64,000 bases of DNA from positions 1,240,001-1,304,000 of the forward strand of contig NZ_CP113529.1 in the NCBI RefSeq assembly GCF_026723865.1. The letters run 5' to 3'. The stretch comes from Mycobacterium sp. Aquia_216. GTDB lineage: Bacteria > Actinomycetota > Actinomycetes > Mycobacteriales > Mycobacteriaceae. Below, one piece after another: positions 35,264 through 46,535 of the stretch. The notes beneath the pieces were generated by a model. That model searched no databases. It was given only the letters and a program-made list of their open reading frames with translations, and had not been told where the DNA came from. Numbering within the stretch: position 1 is the first letter of the stretch; every line of letters starts with the position of its first letter. The position numbers were made by a program, and so were the translations under genes.

Positions 35264-36127
35264 CTACTTCGCCAGGGTGAATTGGTTGACGTCGACGTAG
35301 CCGTCGCGGAACCTCTGGGCGCAGCCGGTCAGGTACTTGATGTAGCGCTCGTAGACCTCTTCGGATTGGATCTCGATCGCCTCGCCCTTGCGGGCCTGCA
35401 GCGCCTCGGCCCACAAGTCGAGGGTACGGGCGTAGTGCGGCTGCAGCGACTGGCGGCGGGTCAGCGTGAAACCCGCGTCGCTGGAGTGCTCCTCGACCGT
35501 CGGGATCTTGGGTAGCCGGCCGCCCGGGAAGATCTCCCGCTGGATGAAAATGATGAAACGGAGCAGCTCGATGGAGATGGGTAGGCCCCGGTCGATGCAT
35601 TCCTGTTTCGTCAGATCGGTGATCGTGTGCAGCAGCATCACACCGTCGCCGGGCAGAGCGTGGTAGGCCATCTTGAAGAAATCGCCGTAGCGGTCGGGGC
35701 CGAAGTGCTCGAATGCGCCGATCGACACGATGCGGTCGACGGGCTCGTCGAACTCCTCCCAGCCGGCCAGCAAGACTCGCTTGCTGCGCGGGTTGTCCAT
35801 TTCGTCGAACGACTTCTGGACGTGGGCGGCCTGGTTCTTGGAAAGGGTCAACCCGACGACGTTGACGTCGTACTTCTCCACGGCGCGCCGCATAGTGGCG
35901 CCCCAGCCGCAGCCGACGTCGAGCAGCGTCATCCCCGGCCGCAACCCGAGTTTGCCCAGCGACAAATCGATCTTGGCGAGCTGGGCTTCTTCCAGCGTCA
36001 TGTCGTCGCGCTCGAAATAGGCACAACTGTAGGTCTGGGACGGATCCAGGAACAGGCGGAAGAAATCGTCGGACAGGTCGTAATGCGCTTGCACATCGGC
36101 GAAGTGCGGTTCCAGTTTTTGAGTCAT
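35264..36127 (-). CDS. Mycolic acid methyltransferase, MmaA2/CmaA1-like (copy 2)
   Basis: A 287-residue paralogue of copy 1, with the same motif [15 protein letters not shown] and active-site IGAFEHFGPD. The two copies share long identical runs in the N-terminal half and near the C-terminus (EEVYERYIKYLTGCA) but differ at about residues 180-225, near the substrate channel: IELLRFIIFIQREIFP here versus FEMARFIKFIVTEIFP in copy 1. This would be where specificity changes. The ATG at 36127 is taken as the start of the conserved N-terminus; GGGAGGG lies upstream. M. tuberculosis has a single gene in this position as I recall. Confidence 0.85.
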   Translation of the reverse strand: MTQKLEPHFADVQAHYDLSDDFFRLFLDPSQTYSCAYFERDDMTLEEAQLAKIDLSLGKLGLRPGMTLLDVGCGWGATMRRAVEKYDVNVVGLTLSKNQAAHVQKSFDEMDNPRSKRVLLAGWEEFDEPVDRIVSIGAFEHFGPDRYGDFFKMAYHALPGDGVMLLHTITDLTKQECIDRGLPISIELLRFIIFIQREIFPGGRLPKIPTVEEHSSDAGFTLTRRQSLQPHYARTLDLWAEALQARKGEAIEIQSEEVYERYIKYLTGCAQRFRDGYVDVNQFTLAK

Positions 36128-36278
36128 GAGCGTTATGCCCTCCCCACGCATCCCACTGAACGTCCCCCGAGCCCGAACCGGGCAAGACTTTATTATCCAG
36201 CTTTCCGGTTTTACGGGTGGCGAAACCGCGCAGTTCAACACGGAAATCGCCGAGAGTGCGTCGCGGCGGGCGATCGCC

Positions 36279-38167
<1,889 letters not shown>

Positions 38168-38178
38168 CAGAGGGCTCC

Positions 38179-39525
38179 CTAGACCTCGACGTCGGACTGA
38201 TGCTCGCGGCTGACCTCGACCATGAAGTTGGCGAAGTACCCCGTCAGCTGTGGATCGGACATCATCTGCCATTTCGGTGCGAGCAGCTTCATATACCGCT
38301 CGACGTAGAGGAACTGCTTGCCGATCAACACCAACTCGCGCGGCAGCTTGACGTCGTAGGCGTCGGCCAGCGTCGACAGCTGCTTTCCGATGTCGGCGTA
38401 GGACATGTCGCCCAGCGTCGACATGGTTAGTGGGGTGGCGAATTTCTCCAGATCCTTGGCGGCCTCGGCTTCGGGCTTCATCGTGCCGACGGCCCCCATC
38501 AGCACGACGATCTTGCCGGCCGCGGCGTGGTCCTTCGTGACCAGCAGCGCGTACACCAACTCCCGCAGCAGCCACCGGGTTCGGGGATCGATGCGGCCCA
38601 TGATTCCGAAGTCGAAGAACACGATTCGGCCTTGGTCGTCGACGTACAGGTTGCCCGCGTGCAGGTCGCCGTGGAACAGCCCGTGCCGCAGGCCGCCTTC
38701 GAAAAGCGAGAACAGCAGCGCCTTGACCAGTTCGACGCCGTCGAATCCAGCCTTGCGGATGGCGGCGACGTCGTCGATGCGGATGCCCTGCACCCGCTCC
38801 ATCGTCAGCACCCGGTCGCTGGTGAAGTCCCAGTGCACGGTCGGCACCCGGATGTTGCGGCCCAGCGGTGACACGTGCAGGTGCGAGACCCATGCCTCCA
38901 TGGACTGCGCCTCGAGCCGGAAATTCAGCTCTTCGGCCAGGTTGGCGGAGAAGTCGGCGACCACGTCTTGTGCCGAGAGCCGTCGGCCCAGCTTGGCCAG
39001 TTCGACGGCCTGGGCGAAGCGCTTCAGGATCTGCAGGTCGGCGGCGACCCGGCGGCGGATGCCCGGGCGCTGGATCTTGACGACGACCTCCTCACCGCTG
39101 TGCAGCGTGGCGTAGTGCACCTGGGCGATGGAGGCCGAGGCGAACGGTGTTTCGTCCCACTTCGCGAACAGCTCGGCCGGGTCGGCTCCCAGTTCCTCGA
39201 CGAACAGCTTGTGCACCTCGTCGGAGTCGGCCGGCGGCACCCGGTCGAGCAGGCCACGGAATTCGCGGGACAGCGATTCGCCGAACGCGCCTGGGCTGGA
39301 GGCGATGATCTGCCCGAACTTCACATACGTCGGGCCCAGATCGGCGAAGGTCTGGGGCAGCTGCTTGATCACCTTCTGCTGCCATGACCCCTTGCCCGTC
39401 AGCGTGCCGACGACGCGAGCGGCGGAGCGGGTGACCTGCCAACCAGTGACGGCGACCCGGGCCGCTTCGACCGGCAAGGGCACCCGATCAAGCCTGGCCG
39501 CCTCTCGGTGTTTGGTAGAGCTCAT
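38179..39525 (-). CDS. UbiB/ABC1-family atypical kinase
   Basis: A 448-residue ADCK/UbiB-like protein. Typical elements are the KxGQ motif KFGQIIASSPG (69-79), the Ala-rich loop ASASIAQVH replacing a Gly-rich loop, VVVKIQRPG with the catalytic Lys, HGDLHAGN, and FFDFG. Family members bind ATP and are linked to quinone or lipid handling rather than to ordinary protein phosphorylation. It heads the minus-strand run UbiB-lipG-mmaA1..mmaA4 and may be part of the same transcript. It corresponds to Rv0647c in M. tuberculosis in gene order as recalled. Confidence 0.88.
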   Translation of the reverse strand: MSSTKHREAARLDRVPLPVEAARVAVTGWQVTRSAARVVGTLTGKGSWQQKVIKQLPQTFADLGPTYVKFGQIIASSPGAFGESLSREFRGLLDRVPPADSDEVHKLFVEELGADPAELFAKWDETPFASASIAQVHYATLHSGEEVVVKIQRPGIRRRVAADLQILKRFAQAVELAKLGRRLSAQDVVADFSANLAEELNFRLEAQSMEAWVSHLHVSPLGRNIRVPTVHWDFTSDRVLTMERVQGIRIDDVAAIRKAGFDGVELVKALLFSLFEGGLRHGLFHGDLHAGNLYVDDQGRIVFFDFGIMGRIDPRTRWLLRELVYALLVTKDHAAAGKIVVLMGAVGTMKPEAEAAKDLEKFATPLTMSTLGDMSYADIGKQLSTLADAYDVKLPRELVLIGKQFLYVERYMKLLAPKWQMMSDPQLTGYFANFMVEVSREHQSDVEV

Positions 39526-39608
39526 CTGTGCAGTCTGCCAAACCTATGGTGTCAAATCCCAATTCGTCGTCCGTTGAGCAGGCTTTTTACGTGTCCGGGT
39601 GGGGGACT

Positions 39609-40193
39609 TCACGCCTTTTTCCAAGGCGTGACCCAGCCCTCGAGTTCCCAGCCTTCCAGCGCGGCGAGCAGCTCGTACAACGTGGCCCCGTCGAGGGTCT
39701 CGCGGACGATGTCGGCGTGCCCGGCGTGGCGCGCCAACTCGTTGATGACGTGCAAGATCACCCATCGCACCGACCACGCCTCGATGTCTTTGGGAAACCA
39801 GGGAACGTCGTGGGGCACGGGCACCGCCGCGCCGAGGTCCGCGGTCTCCACCAGCCGTAGCGACGTCGCGTTTTGTTCCCCGAATGCCCGCAGCAGCCCG
39901 TCCAGCGTCTCGTCGGGCCGCATCACGTGCTGGTCCTCGAACTCCTCGCCGACCGGCCGGGCGTCCTTGGGCGGTGCGTCCGGGGCGGCCGCGACTCGTG
40001 TCATCCAGCTGCGTTGCATCCGTGTCACGTGCTTGACCAGTCCGCCGATCGAGAGGGCACTCGCCGACGGCGACGACCGGGCCTGTTCGTCGGTGAGGCC
40101 GTATGCCACGGCGAAGTAGGACCTTTGGTGGAAGGCCAGGTATTCGCGCAGGGCACTGCGCTCGTCGGCCACTGGTGGGGCGAGGGCTGGCAT
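39609..40193 (-). CDS. DinB-like (DUF664) protein
   Basis: A 194-residue DinB/DUF664 four-helix protein. Likely metal ligands are His in GGLVKHVTRMQ (about 55), His in VILHVINELARHAGHAD (about 150-158), the usual H-x-(3)-H pattern of the family. In actinobacteria such proteins act as thiol- or mycothiol-dependent enzymes in some cases; most are uncharacterised. Only one base separates its start from the stop of the DinB-like gene upstream on the same strand, so they are co-expressed. Confidence 0.78.
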   Translation of the reverse strand: MPALAPPVADERSALREYLAFHQRSYFAVAYGLTDEQARSSPSASALSIGGLVKHVTRMQRSWMTRVAAAPDAPPKDARPVGEEFEDQHVMRPDETLDGLLRAFGEQNATSLRLVETADLGAAVPVPHDVPWFPKDIEAWSVRWVILHVINELARHAGHADIVRETLDGATLYELLAALEGWELEGWVTPWKKA

Positions 40194-40194
40194 G

Positions 40195-40728
40195 TCACTT
40201 CTCCTGGTTGACGGTTTGACGATGTAAGTAAAGGTCGCGCAGGCAAGCGATTTCGGCGCCGTGGTGGATCGCTTCCCGATTGATGTGCAACCCCAGCTCG
40301 CTGAGCGCGTACTCGGCGTACGGACCTTCGGCCGGGCCGCAGGGCCGGGTCAGGTCGGCGGCCGAAAGCGACCGCACGCCGGTGGTCCACGCGGTGTACG
40401 TCAGGTCGAGTTGCCGCAGGGCGGTGCCGGCATCGGTCGCGTAGGTCCAGCTCTGGTAGTCGGCGGCCGGACCGCCGAAGTGGCTGTGGCTGCGCATCGC
40501 GAACACGCCGACAATGACGTGGGCCAGGCGCCAGGCGATGGTGGTGAACGGCGGCGGGCTGGGCGCGTGGAACGCGAAGTCGATAGACCCGTCCGGATGC
40601 ACTGTCCAGCAGTTGGGCACCGGCTGCCAGAAGTACTCGTCGTCGGTCAGTCCGTCCAGGCGGGGGCGTAGCTGGGTGCGCCAATGCCAGTCGAGCTGAT
40701 CGGCCAGCTGTGTGGTCTCCTCCGCCAT
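40195..40728 (-). CDS. DinB-like superfamily protein
   Basis: A 177-residue helical protein of the DinB superfamily. It has WRLAHVIVGVF (about 70-80) and HINREAIHHGAEIACLRDLY (about 150-170), giving the three-His metal site in the right order. The ATG at 40728 is preferred to the longer frame start at 40839, which overlaps the divergent mannosidase. It is divergent from the mannosidase gene with about 90 bases between starts. The neighbouring DUF664 gene begins directly after it. Function unknown; metal-dependent thiol transfer is a family-level possibility. Confidence 0.72.
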   Translation of the reverse strand: MAEETTQLADQLDWHWRTQLRPRLDGLTDDEYFWQPVPNCWTVHPDGSIDFAFHAPSPPPFTTIAWRLAHVIVGVFAMRSHSHFGGPAADYQSWTYATDAGTALRQLDLTYTAWTTGVRSLSAADLTRPCGPAEGPYAEYALSELGLHINREAIHHGAEIACLRDLYLHRQTVNQEK

Positions 40729-40818
40729 GGCGCCGAGTGTTCCAGCTACCGGTGACACCCGTCTGCTACCCCGACGGCTTATCCTCCGACGCGGGGCGGT
40801 CGCGCGTAAGGTGCGGGC

Positions 40819-43800
40819 ATGCAGCTGATTTCGGCGCACTCGACTGAACTGTTCGTTGGGCCGCCGGATACACCGCTACAGCTGGCCCGGGTCACCGTCG
40901 GCGGCGTAACCGAGCCGACACCGGTGCGCATCGACGGCGACCGTCTGCGCGGGGAGGTACTCGCCGAGACCGGCGATGAGGTCCTCGAGATTGCGGTGAG
41001 GGTGCAGAATCCGGTGGTCGGCGAGCGGCGGGCCGCTCGGGTACACGCCGGCGGCGCCGGTGCGCAGTTCGAATTCACTGTGGCCGAGCCCGGCTGGACG
41101 ATGTTCATGGTCAGCCATTTCCATTACGACCCGGTGTGGTGGAACACGCAGGCCGCCTATACCAGCGAGTGGACCGAAGACCCGCCGGGGCGGGCCCGGC
41201 AGACCAACGGTTTCGAGTTGGTCCACGCGCATTTGGAAATGGCGCGCCGCGAGCCCGAATACAAGTTCGTGCTGGCTGAGGTGGACTACCTCAAGCCGTA
41301 CTGGGACACCCACCCCGAGGACCGTGCCGATCTGCGCCGCTTCCTTGCCGCCGGCCGCGTCGAGGTGATGGGCGGCACCTACAACGAACCCAACACCAAC
41401 CTCACCAGCCCGGAGACGACGATCCGAAACCTGGTGCACGGCATCGGGTTTCAGCGCGACGTGCTGGGCGCCGACCCGGCCACCGCGTGGCAGCTCGACG
41501 TGTTCGGTCACGACCCGCAGTTCCCAGGGATGGCTGCCGACGCCGGGCTGACGTCGAGCTCGTGGGCCCGGGGCCCGCACCACCAGTGGGGGCCGGGACA
41601 GGACGCCTCCGAAGACGGCGACCTCGAGCGCATGCAGTTCTGCAGCGAGTTCGAATGGATTTCGCCGTCGGGCCGCGGCCTGCTCACGCACTACATGCCG
41701 GCGCACTACTCGGCGGGCTGGTGGATGGACTCGTGCCCGTCGTTGGCCGAGGCGGAAGAGGCCACCCACGGGCTGTTCCACCAGCTCAAAAAGGTCGCCC
41801 TGACTCGCAACGTGCTGTTGCCGGTGGGCACCGATTACACGCCGCCGAACAAGTGGGTCACCGAAATCCACCGCGACTGGGCCGCCCGCTACACCTGGCC
41901 GCGATTCGTGTGCGCGCTGCCGCGGGAGTTCTTCGCCGCGGTGCGCGCCGAGCTGGACGAGCGGGGTGAAGTGGCGTCGCCGCAAACGCGCGACATGAAC
42001 CCGATCTATACCGGCAAGGACGTTTCCTACATCGACACCAAGCAGGCCAACCGGGCCGCCGAAAACGCCGTGTTGGACGCCGAGCGCTACGCGGTGTTCG
42101 CGGCGCTGATGACCGGCGCCGATTACCCGCATGCCGCGCTGGCCAAGGCGTGGGTGCAACTGGCCTACGGCGCGCACCACGACGCGATCACCGGCTCCGA
42201 ATCCGACCAGGTCTACCTCGACCTGCTGACCGGGTGGCGCGACGCGTGGGAGCTGGGTGGCGCGGCCCGCGACAACTCCTTGGCGCTGCTGTCTGGTGCC
42301 GTCAACGTTCCAGACGGAGCCCGGGGCGCCGTCGTGGTGTGGAACGCGTTGACACACCAGCGCACCGACGTCGTCACCGTCCAGGTCGATCCGCCGCTGG
42401 CCGCGGGTGCGCGGGTGTTCGACGCCGACGGCGCCGAACTGGCGGCGCTGGTCGAGCACGACGGGCGGTCGGTCACCTGGCTGGCCCGCGACGTCCCGTC
42501 ACTGGGTTGGCGGGCCTACCGGCTGATTCCCGCCGACCAGGTGACCGGTTGGGAGCCGCTGTCCGGGCACACGATCGAAAACGAGCACTACCGGTTGGCG
42601 GCTGACCCGGCCCGGGGTGGGGGAGTCGTATCCCTGATTCAGGACACCCGCCAGTTGATCGCCGACGGGCGGGTGGGCAACGAGCTCGCCGTCTACGAGG
42701 AATACCCGGCGCACCCTGGGCAGGGGGAGGGCCCGTGGCATCTGCTGCCCAAGGGGCCGGTGGTGTGCTCGTCGGAATCGCCGGCGCAAGTCCGGGCCTA
42801 CCGAGGACCGCTCGGCCAGCGCCTGGTCGTGCACGGCCGGATCGGCGAATTGCTGCGCTACACCCAGACCATCACGCTGTGGCGCGGCGTGGCGCGGCTG
42901 GACTGCCGCACCACCATCGACGACTTCACCGGCGAGGACCGCCTGTTGCGGCTGCGCTGGCCGTGTCCGGTGCCGGGCGCCATGCCGGTCAGCGAGGTGG
43001 GCGATGCCGTCGTCGGCCGAGGTTTCGCGCTGCTGCACGAGGGATCTCGCTCCGTGGACACCGAGCACCAGCCGTGGACGCTGGACAACCCGGCCTACAG
43101 CTGGTTCGGTCTGTCATCGGCTGCCCGGGTCCGTCTGGGAGACAACGATATTCGCGCGGTATCCGTGGCCGAGGTGGTGTCGCCGTCGGAAGCGTCGTCC
43201 GGACCGCTGGCGCGTGAGCTGATGGTCGCGCTGGTCCGCGCCGGCGTCACCGCGACCTGCAGCGGGGCCGACAAACCGCGCTACGGCAACCTCGAGGTCG
43301 ACTCCAACCTGCCCGACGTGCGCATCGCGCTGGGCGGCCCCGACCGCAACGCCTTTACCGAAGCGGTGCTGGCCGAGGCCGACCCGGTGTACGCGAAAGA
43401 ACTCGAACGTCAGCTCGCCGAGACGGGCCGGGCCAGGGTGTGGGTGCCCGCGGCGACGCCGTTGGCGGCCGCCTGGGTCCCCGGCGCCGACCTGCGTGCG
43501 GCGCACGCGCTCCCGGTGCTGGTGATCGACGGCGCCGACGAGAAGCGCCTCGACGCCGAGATCGCTTCGGTGGCAGCCGATCTCGAAGGCGCTGAGATCG
43601 CCGTGACGCAGCAGGCCGCAGCGGGGACGGAACCCTTCGAATCCCGCACCGTCGCGTTGTTCAACCGCGGCGTGCCGAGCTTCGCCGTCGACACCGAAGG
43701 CACGCTGCACACCGCGCTGTTGCGGTCCTGCACCGGCTGGCCGTCCGGCACCTGGATCGACGAACCACGCCGCACCGCGCCCGACGGCTCGAACTTCCAA

Positions 43801-45009
43801 CTCCAGCACTGGACACACCATTTCGACTACGCGCTGGCTTGCGGCGACGGCGACTGGCGGCGCGCCGAGATCCCGACCCGCAGCGCGCAGTTCTCCCATC
43901 CGCTGCGCGCCGTCTTCCCCGGCCGTCGGCGCGGCAACCTGGCGGCCGCCGGATCGCTGCTGCACGTCGAACCCGCCGGCACGGTGCACGTCGGGGCGTT
44001 CAAGGCGGCGGGCAACCCGCTGACGGCCGGGCGCACCGAGCCGGTCGACCCCGGGACGGTGGCGCTGCGGCTGGTGGAAACTACCGGTGCCACTACCCGA
44101 GTTGAGATCGGCTCGGCAGTCGGCAAGCTGGGCGCGATGCGGCTCGCCGACCTGCTGGAGACACCGCAAGCGCGCAAGCGATCGCTCGAGCTGCACGGCT
44201 ACCAGGTCGCCACCGTGCTGGCCCGGCTCGATATCGCCAAGGCATTCGACGAAGACAGCGCGCTGGGCCCGGAAGCCGAGATCGCCCAGCCGTTGTATGC
44301 GCGCTATTGGCTGCACAATCGCGGCCCCGCGCCGCTGGGCGGGCTGCCGGCCGTCGCGCACCTGCACCCGCAGCGAGCCACCGCCGAGCCGGGCGGCGAG
44401 CTGACGCTGCGACTCACCGCGGCCAGCGACTGCACTGATGCGGACCTGACCGGTGCGGTTGTGCTGGTGTGTCCGGACGGCTGGTCGGCCACACCCGCCG
44501 AGCTGCCGTTCACGCTGGCCGGCGGCGAGTACCGGGAGGCCGACGTGGTGCTGGCGATACCGGCCGGTGCCGAGCCCGGCCGGTACCCGATCCGGGCGCA
44601 GCTATGCGTCACCGGGGACAAGGTCCCGGCCGCTTGGGGGCAGACGGTCGAGGACGTGTGTGTCGTGGAAGTAGGAGCGGACCGGGAGACCGAGCTGGTC
44701 TACCTCGCCGGCGGGCCCGACGCGATCGCGCTGCGTGCCGGCCACACGGCCCGGCTGGCCGTGACGATCGGCAGCAATGCCGGGGCGGACCTGTCGGCCG
44801 AGGCGCATCTGATCAGCCCCTGGGGCACCTGGGAGTGGATCGGCCCGGCCTCGCTCGGTGCGGTGCTGCCGGCCCGCGGCACCGTCGAACTCGGCTTCGA
44901 CGTCTGCCCACCGGTGTGGCTGGAACCCGGCCAGTGGTGGGCCCTGGTCCGGGTCGGCTGCGCCGGACGGCTGGTGTATTCACCAGCGGTCAAGGTGACC
45001 GTGACATGA
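40819..45009 (+). CDS. GH38 alpha-mannosidase
   Basis: A 1396-residue glycoside hydrolase family 38 enzyme, longer than the roughly 1215 residues I recall for Rv0648. The catalytic domain starts near residue 90: HFHYDPVWW (His100, His102, Asp104) binds zinc, WQLDVFGHD holds the nucleophile Asp227, and AHHDAITGSESDQV carries the fourth zinc ligand His. A central three-helix region and a C-terminal beta-rich region follow. The C-terminus carries two Ig/NPCBM-like stretches. No signal peptide is visible. It may trim mannans or glycolipids; the sugar kinase and DUF7158-like gene follow in the same operon. The ATGA overlap shows coupling with the next gene. Confidence 0.88.
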   Translation: MQLISAHSTELFVGPPDTPLQLARVTVGGVTEPTPVRIDGDRLRGEVLAETGDEVLEIAVRVQNPVVGERRAARVHAGGAGAQFEFTVAEPGWTMFMVSHFHYDPVWWNTQAAYTSEWTEDPPGRARQTNGFELVHAHLEMARREPEYKFVLAEVDYLKPYWDTHPEDRADLRRFLAAGRVEVMGGTYNEPNTNLTSPETTIRNLVHGIGFQRDVLGADPATAWQLDVFGHDPQFPGMAADAGLTSSSWARGPHHQWGPGQDASEDGDLERMQFCSEFEWISPSGRGLLTHYMPAHYSAGWWMDSCPSLAEAEEATHGLFHQLKKVALTRNVLLPVGTDYTPPNKWVTEIHRDWAARYTWPRFVCALPREFFAAVRAELDERGEVASPQTRDMNPIYTGKDVSYIDTKQANRAAENAVLDAERYAVFAALMTGADYPHAALAKAWVQLAYGAHHDAITGSESDQVYLDLLTGWRDAWELGGAARDNSLALLSGAVNVPDGARGAVVVWNALTHQRTDVVTVQVDPPLAAGARVFDADGAELAALVEHDGRSVTWLARDVPSLGWRAYRLIPADQVTGWEPLSGHTIENEHYRLAADPARGGGVVSLIQDTRQLIADGRVGNELAVYEEYPAHPGQGEGPWHLLPKGPVVCSSESPAQVRAYRGPLGQRLVVHGRIGELLRYTQTITLWRGVARLDCRTTIDDFTGEDRLLRLRWPCPVPGAMPVSEVGDAVVGRGFALLHEGSRSVDTEHQPWTLDNPAYSWFGLSSAARVRLGDNDIRAVSVAEVVSPSEASSGPLARELMVALVRAGVTATCSGADKPRYGNLEVDSNLPDVRIALGGPDRNAFTEAVLAEADPVYAKELERQLAETGRARVWVPAATPLAAAWVPGADLRAAHALPVLVIDGADEKRLDAEIASVAADLEGAEIAVTQQAAAGTEPFESRTVALFNRGVPSFAVDTEGTLHTALLRSCTGWPSGTWIDEPRRTAPDGSNFQLQHWTHHFDYALACGDGDWRRAEIPTRSAQFSHPLRAVFPGRRRGNLAAAGSLLHVEPAGTVHVGAFKAAGNPLTAGRTEPVDPGTVALRLVETTGATTRVEIGSAVGKLGAMRLADLLETPQARKRSLELHGYQVATVLARLDIAKAFDEDSALGPEAEIAQPLYARYWLHNRGPAPLGGLPAVAHLHPQRATAEPGGELTLRLTAASDCTDADLTGAVVLVCPDGWSATPAELPFTLAGGEYREADVVLAIPAGAEPGRYPIRAQLCVTGDKVPAAWGQTVEDVCVVEVGADRETELVYLAGGPDAIALRAGHTARLAVTIGSNAGADLSAEAHLISPWGTWEWIGPASLGAVLPARGTVELGFDVCPPVWLEPGQWWALVRVGCAGRLVYSPAVKVTVT

Positions 45010-45623
45010 GCGTTGATGCGGTTGCCGCCGTCGCGGGCATTCCGGTCGCGGTCGAGGAGCTCGACGCGGCCGAGGCGCGATTGCGCAGCGGCCCCCGCGC
45101 GGCGGCGCTGCCGGCCACCGGCACCAGCGAGGGTCGCCAACTGCGGCGCTGGCTCACCCAACTCCTGGTGACCGAACGCGTGGTCGCCACCGAAGTCGCC
45201 GCCCGGGGATTGACCGAGCGCGGCGCACCGACCGAGGCCCAGCTGCTGCCCGACATGACGGCCCGACTGGAGATCGGCAGTGTGGCCGCGGCCGCGCTGG
45301 CTGATCCGCGGGCCCGGGCGCTGTTCGCCGACGTGACCGCCGCGGTCCGGGTGGGCGATCTCGAGGTGGCCGGCTACCACGCCCGCAATCCGCTGCGATT
45401 CGCCGCGCCGCACCCCGACGGCCACGGCTGGTGCGCGCCCTCGAGCGTCGGACCGCCGCTGGCACAGGTCCAGTCCGCGATCGCCGAGCATCTGGGCGGC
45501 GCCGCGCGGCGACGCGCCTTCCGGGTGTGGCTAGATGAGCGCCGCGCGGCGCTGGTCCGGCTAGCTCCCGGTTACGAGCATCCCGGCGACCCGCGCCAAC
45601 CTGACAACACGCACCGGCACTGA
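45006..45623 (+). CDS. DUF7158-like protein, positional match of "fabD2"
   Basis: A 205-residue mostly helical, Ala- and Arg-rich protein. The ATG at 45006 overlaps the mannosidase stop in an ATGA. At this position M. tuberculosis has Rv0649, annotated (as I recall) as malonyl-CoA-ACP transacylase FabD2. This protein shows no GHSxG nucleophile elbow and no transacylase-like fold pattern, so that name is not supported. The C-terminal half has two repeats of a loop-helix pattern and the acidic-basic tail. It may resemble SurA-N/peptidyl-prolyl isomerase-associated helical domains. Function unknown. Confidence 0.7.
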   Translation: MSVDAVAAVAGIPVAVEELDAAEARLRSGPRAAALPATGTSEGRQLRRWLTQLLVTERVVATEVAARGLTERGAPTEAQLLPDMTARLEIGSVAAAALADPRARALFADVTAAVRVGDLEVAGYHARNPLRFAAPHPDGHGWCAPSSVGPPLAQVQSAIAEHLGGAARRRAFRVWLDERRAALVRLAPGYEHPGDPRQPDNTHRH

Positions 45624-45629
45624 GCGGCC

Positions 45630-46535
45630 ATGCTTACCCTCTGCCTCGATATCGGCGGCACGAAAATAGCTGTGGGCCTTGCTGATTCGGAGGGAGCGTT
45701 GGTATACACCGCGACTCGGCCCACCCCGGCGGCCGGGTCTGCCGAACAGGTCTGGGACGTGGTCGCCGCAATGATCGCCGACGCGTCGGCGGCGGCCGGC
45801 GGTACGGTCCGCGCCGCGGGTATCGCTTCGGCCGGCCCGATCGACCTACACAGCGGAACCGTCAGTCCGATCAACATCAAGTGCTGGCAACGGTTTCCGT
45901 TGCGGGACCGGGTCGCCGCCGCGTTGCCGGGCGTACCGGTACGACTCGGTGGTGACGGCGTATGTATGGCCTTGGGCGAGCACTGGCTCGGCGCGGGCCG
46001 GGGCGCGCGCTTCCTGCTGGCCATGGTGGTGTCGACGGGCGTCGGCGGTGGATTGGTGCTCGACGGCGCGCCCTATGCGGGCCGCAGCGGCAATGCCGGG
46101 CACGTCGGTCACGTGGTGGTGGAACGTGACGGCCAGCCTTGTACGTGCGGGGGCCGCGGCTGTGTCGAGACGGTTGCGGCCGGGCCGTGGCTGGTGCACT
46201 GGGCGCGGGCCAACGGGTGGTCGGCGGCACCCGGCGCCGACGCGCGCGAGCTGGCCGCCGCGGCGATGGCCGGCGATGAGGTCGCGGTGCGGGCGTTCGT
46301 CAGGGGGGCCACCGCGCTGGCGATGATGATCGCGTCGGTGGCGGCGGTATGCGACCTGGACCTCGTCGTCATCGGGGGAGGCGTGGCCAAGTCCGGCCGC
46401 CTGCTCTTCGACCCGCTGCGCGCGGCGCTGACCGGCTACGCCGGGCTGGAGTTTCTGGCCGGGTTGCGCGTGGTGCCCGCCGCCCTCGGCGGCAATGCCG
46501 GGCTGGTCGGCGCGGCCCGGCTCGCGGAGGCTTAG
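45630..46535 (+). CDS. ROK-family sugar kinase
   Basis: A 301-residue ROK kinase. The phosphate-1 motif LDIGGTKIAVG (6-16) binds ATP, the sugar-binding and catalytic part is STGVGGGLVLDG with a preceding Asp in RLGGDGVCMALGE, and the zinc motif CTCGGRGCVET is complete. GHVGHVVVE precedes it. Members phosphorylate glucose, mannose or N-acetyl sugars. Following an alpha-mannosidase, mannose released by that enzyme is a reasonable substrate, an inference. It lies seven bases after the DUF7158-like gene, so the three form an operon. It overlaps the convergent HxlR gene by four bases. Confidence 0.9.
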   Translation: MLTLCLDIGGTKIAVGLADSEGALVYTATRPTPAAGSAEQVWDVVAAMIADASAAAGGTVRAAGIASAGPIDLHSGTVSPINIKCWQRFPLRDRVAAALPGVPVRLGGDGVCMALGEHWLGAGRGARFLLAMVVSTGVGGGLVLDGAPYAGRSGNAGHVGHVVVERDGQPCTCGGRGCVETVAAGPWLVHWARANGWSAAPGADARELAAAAMAGDEVAVRAFVRGATALAMMIASVAAVCDLDLVVIGGGVAKSGRLLFDPLRAALTGYAGLEFLAGLRVVPAALGGNAGLVGAARLAEA

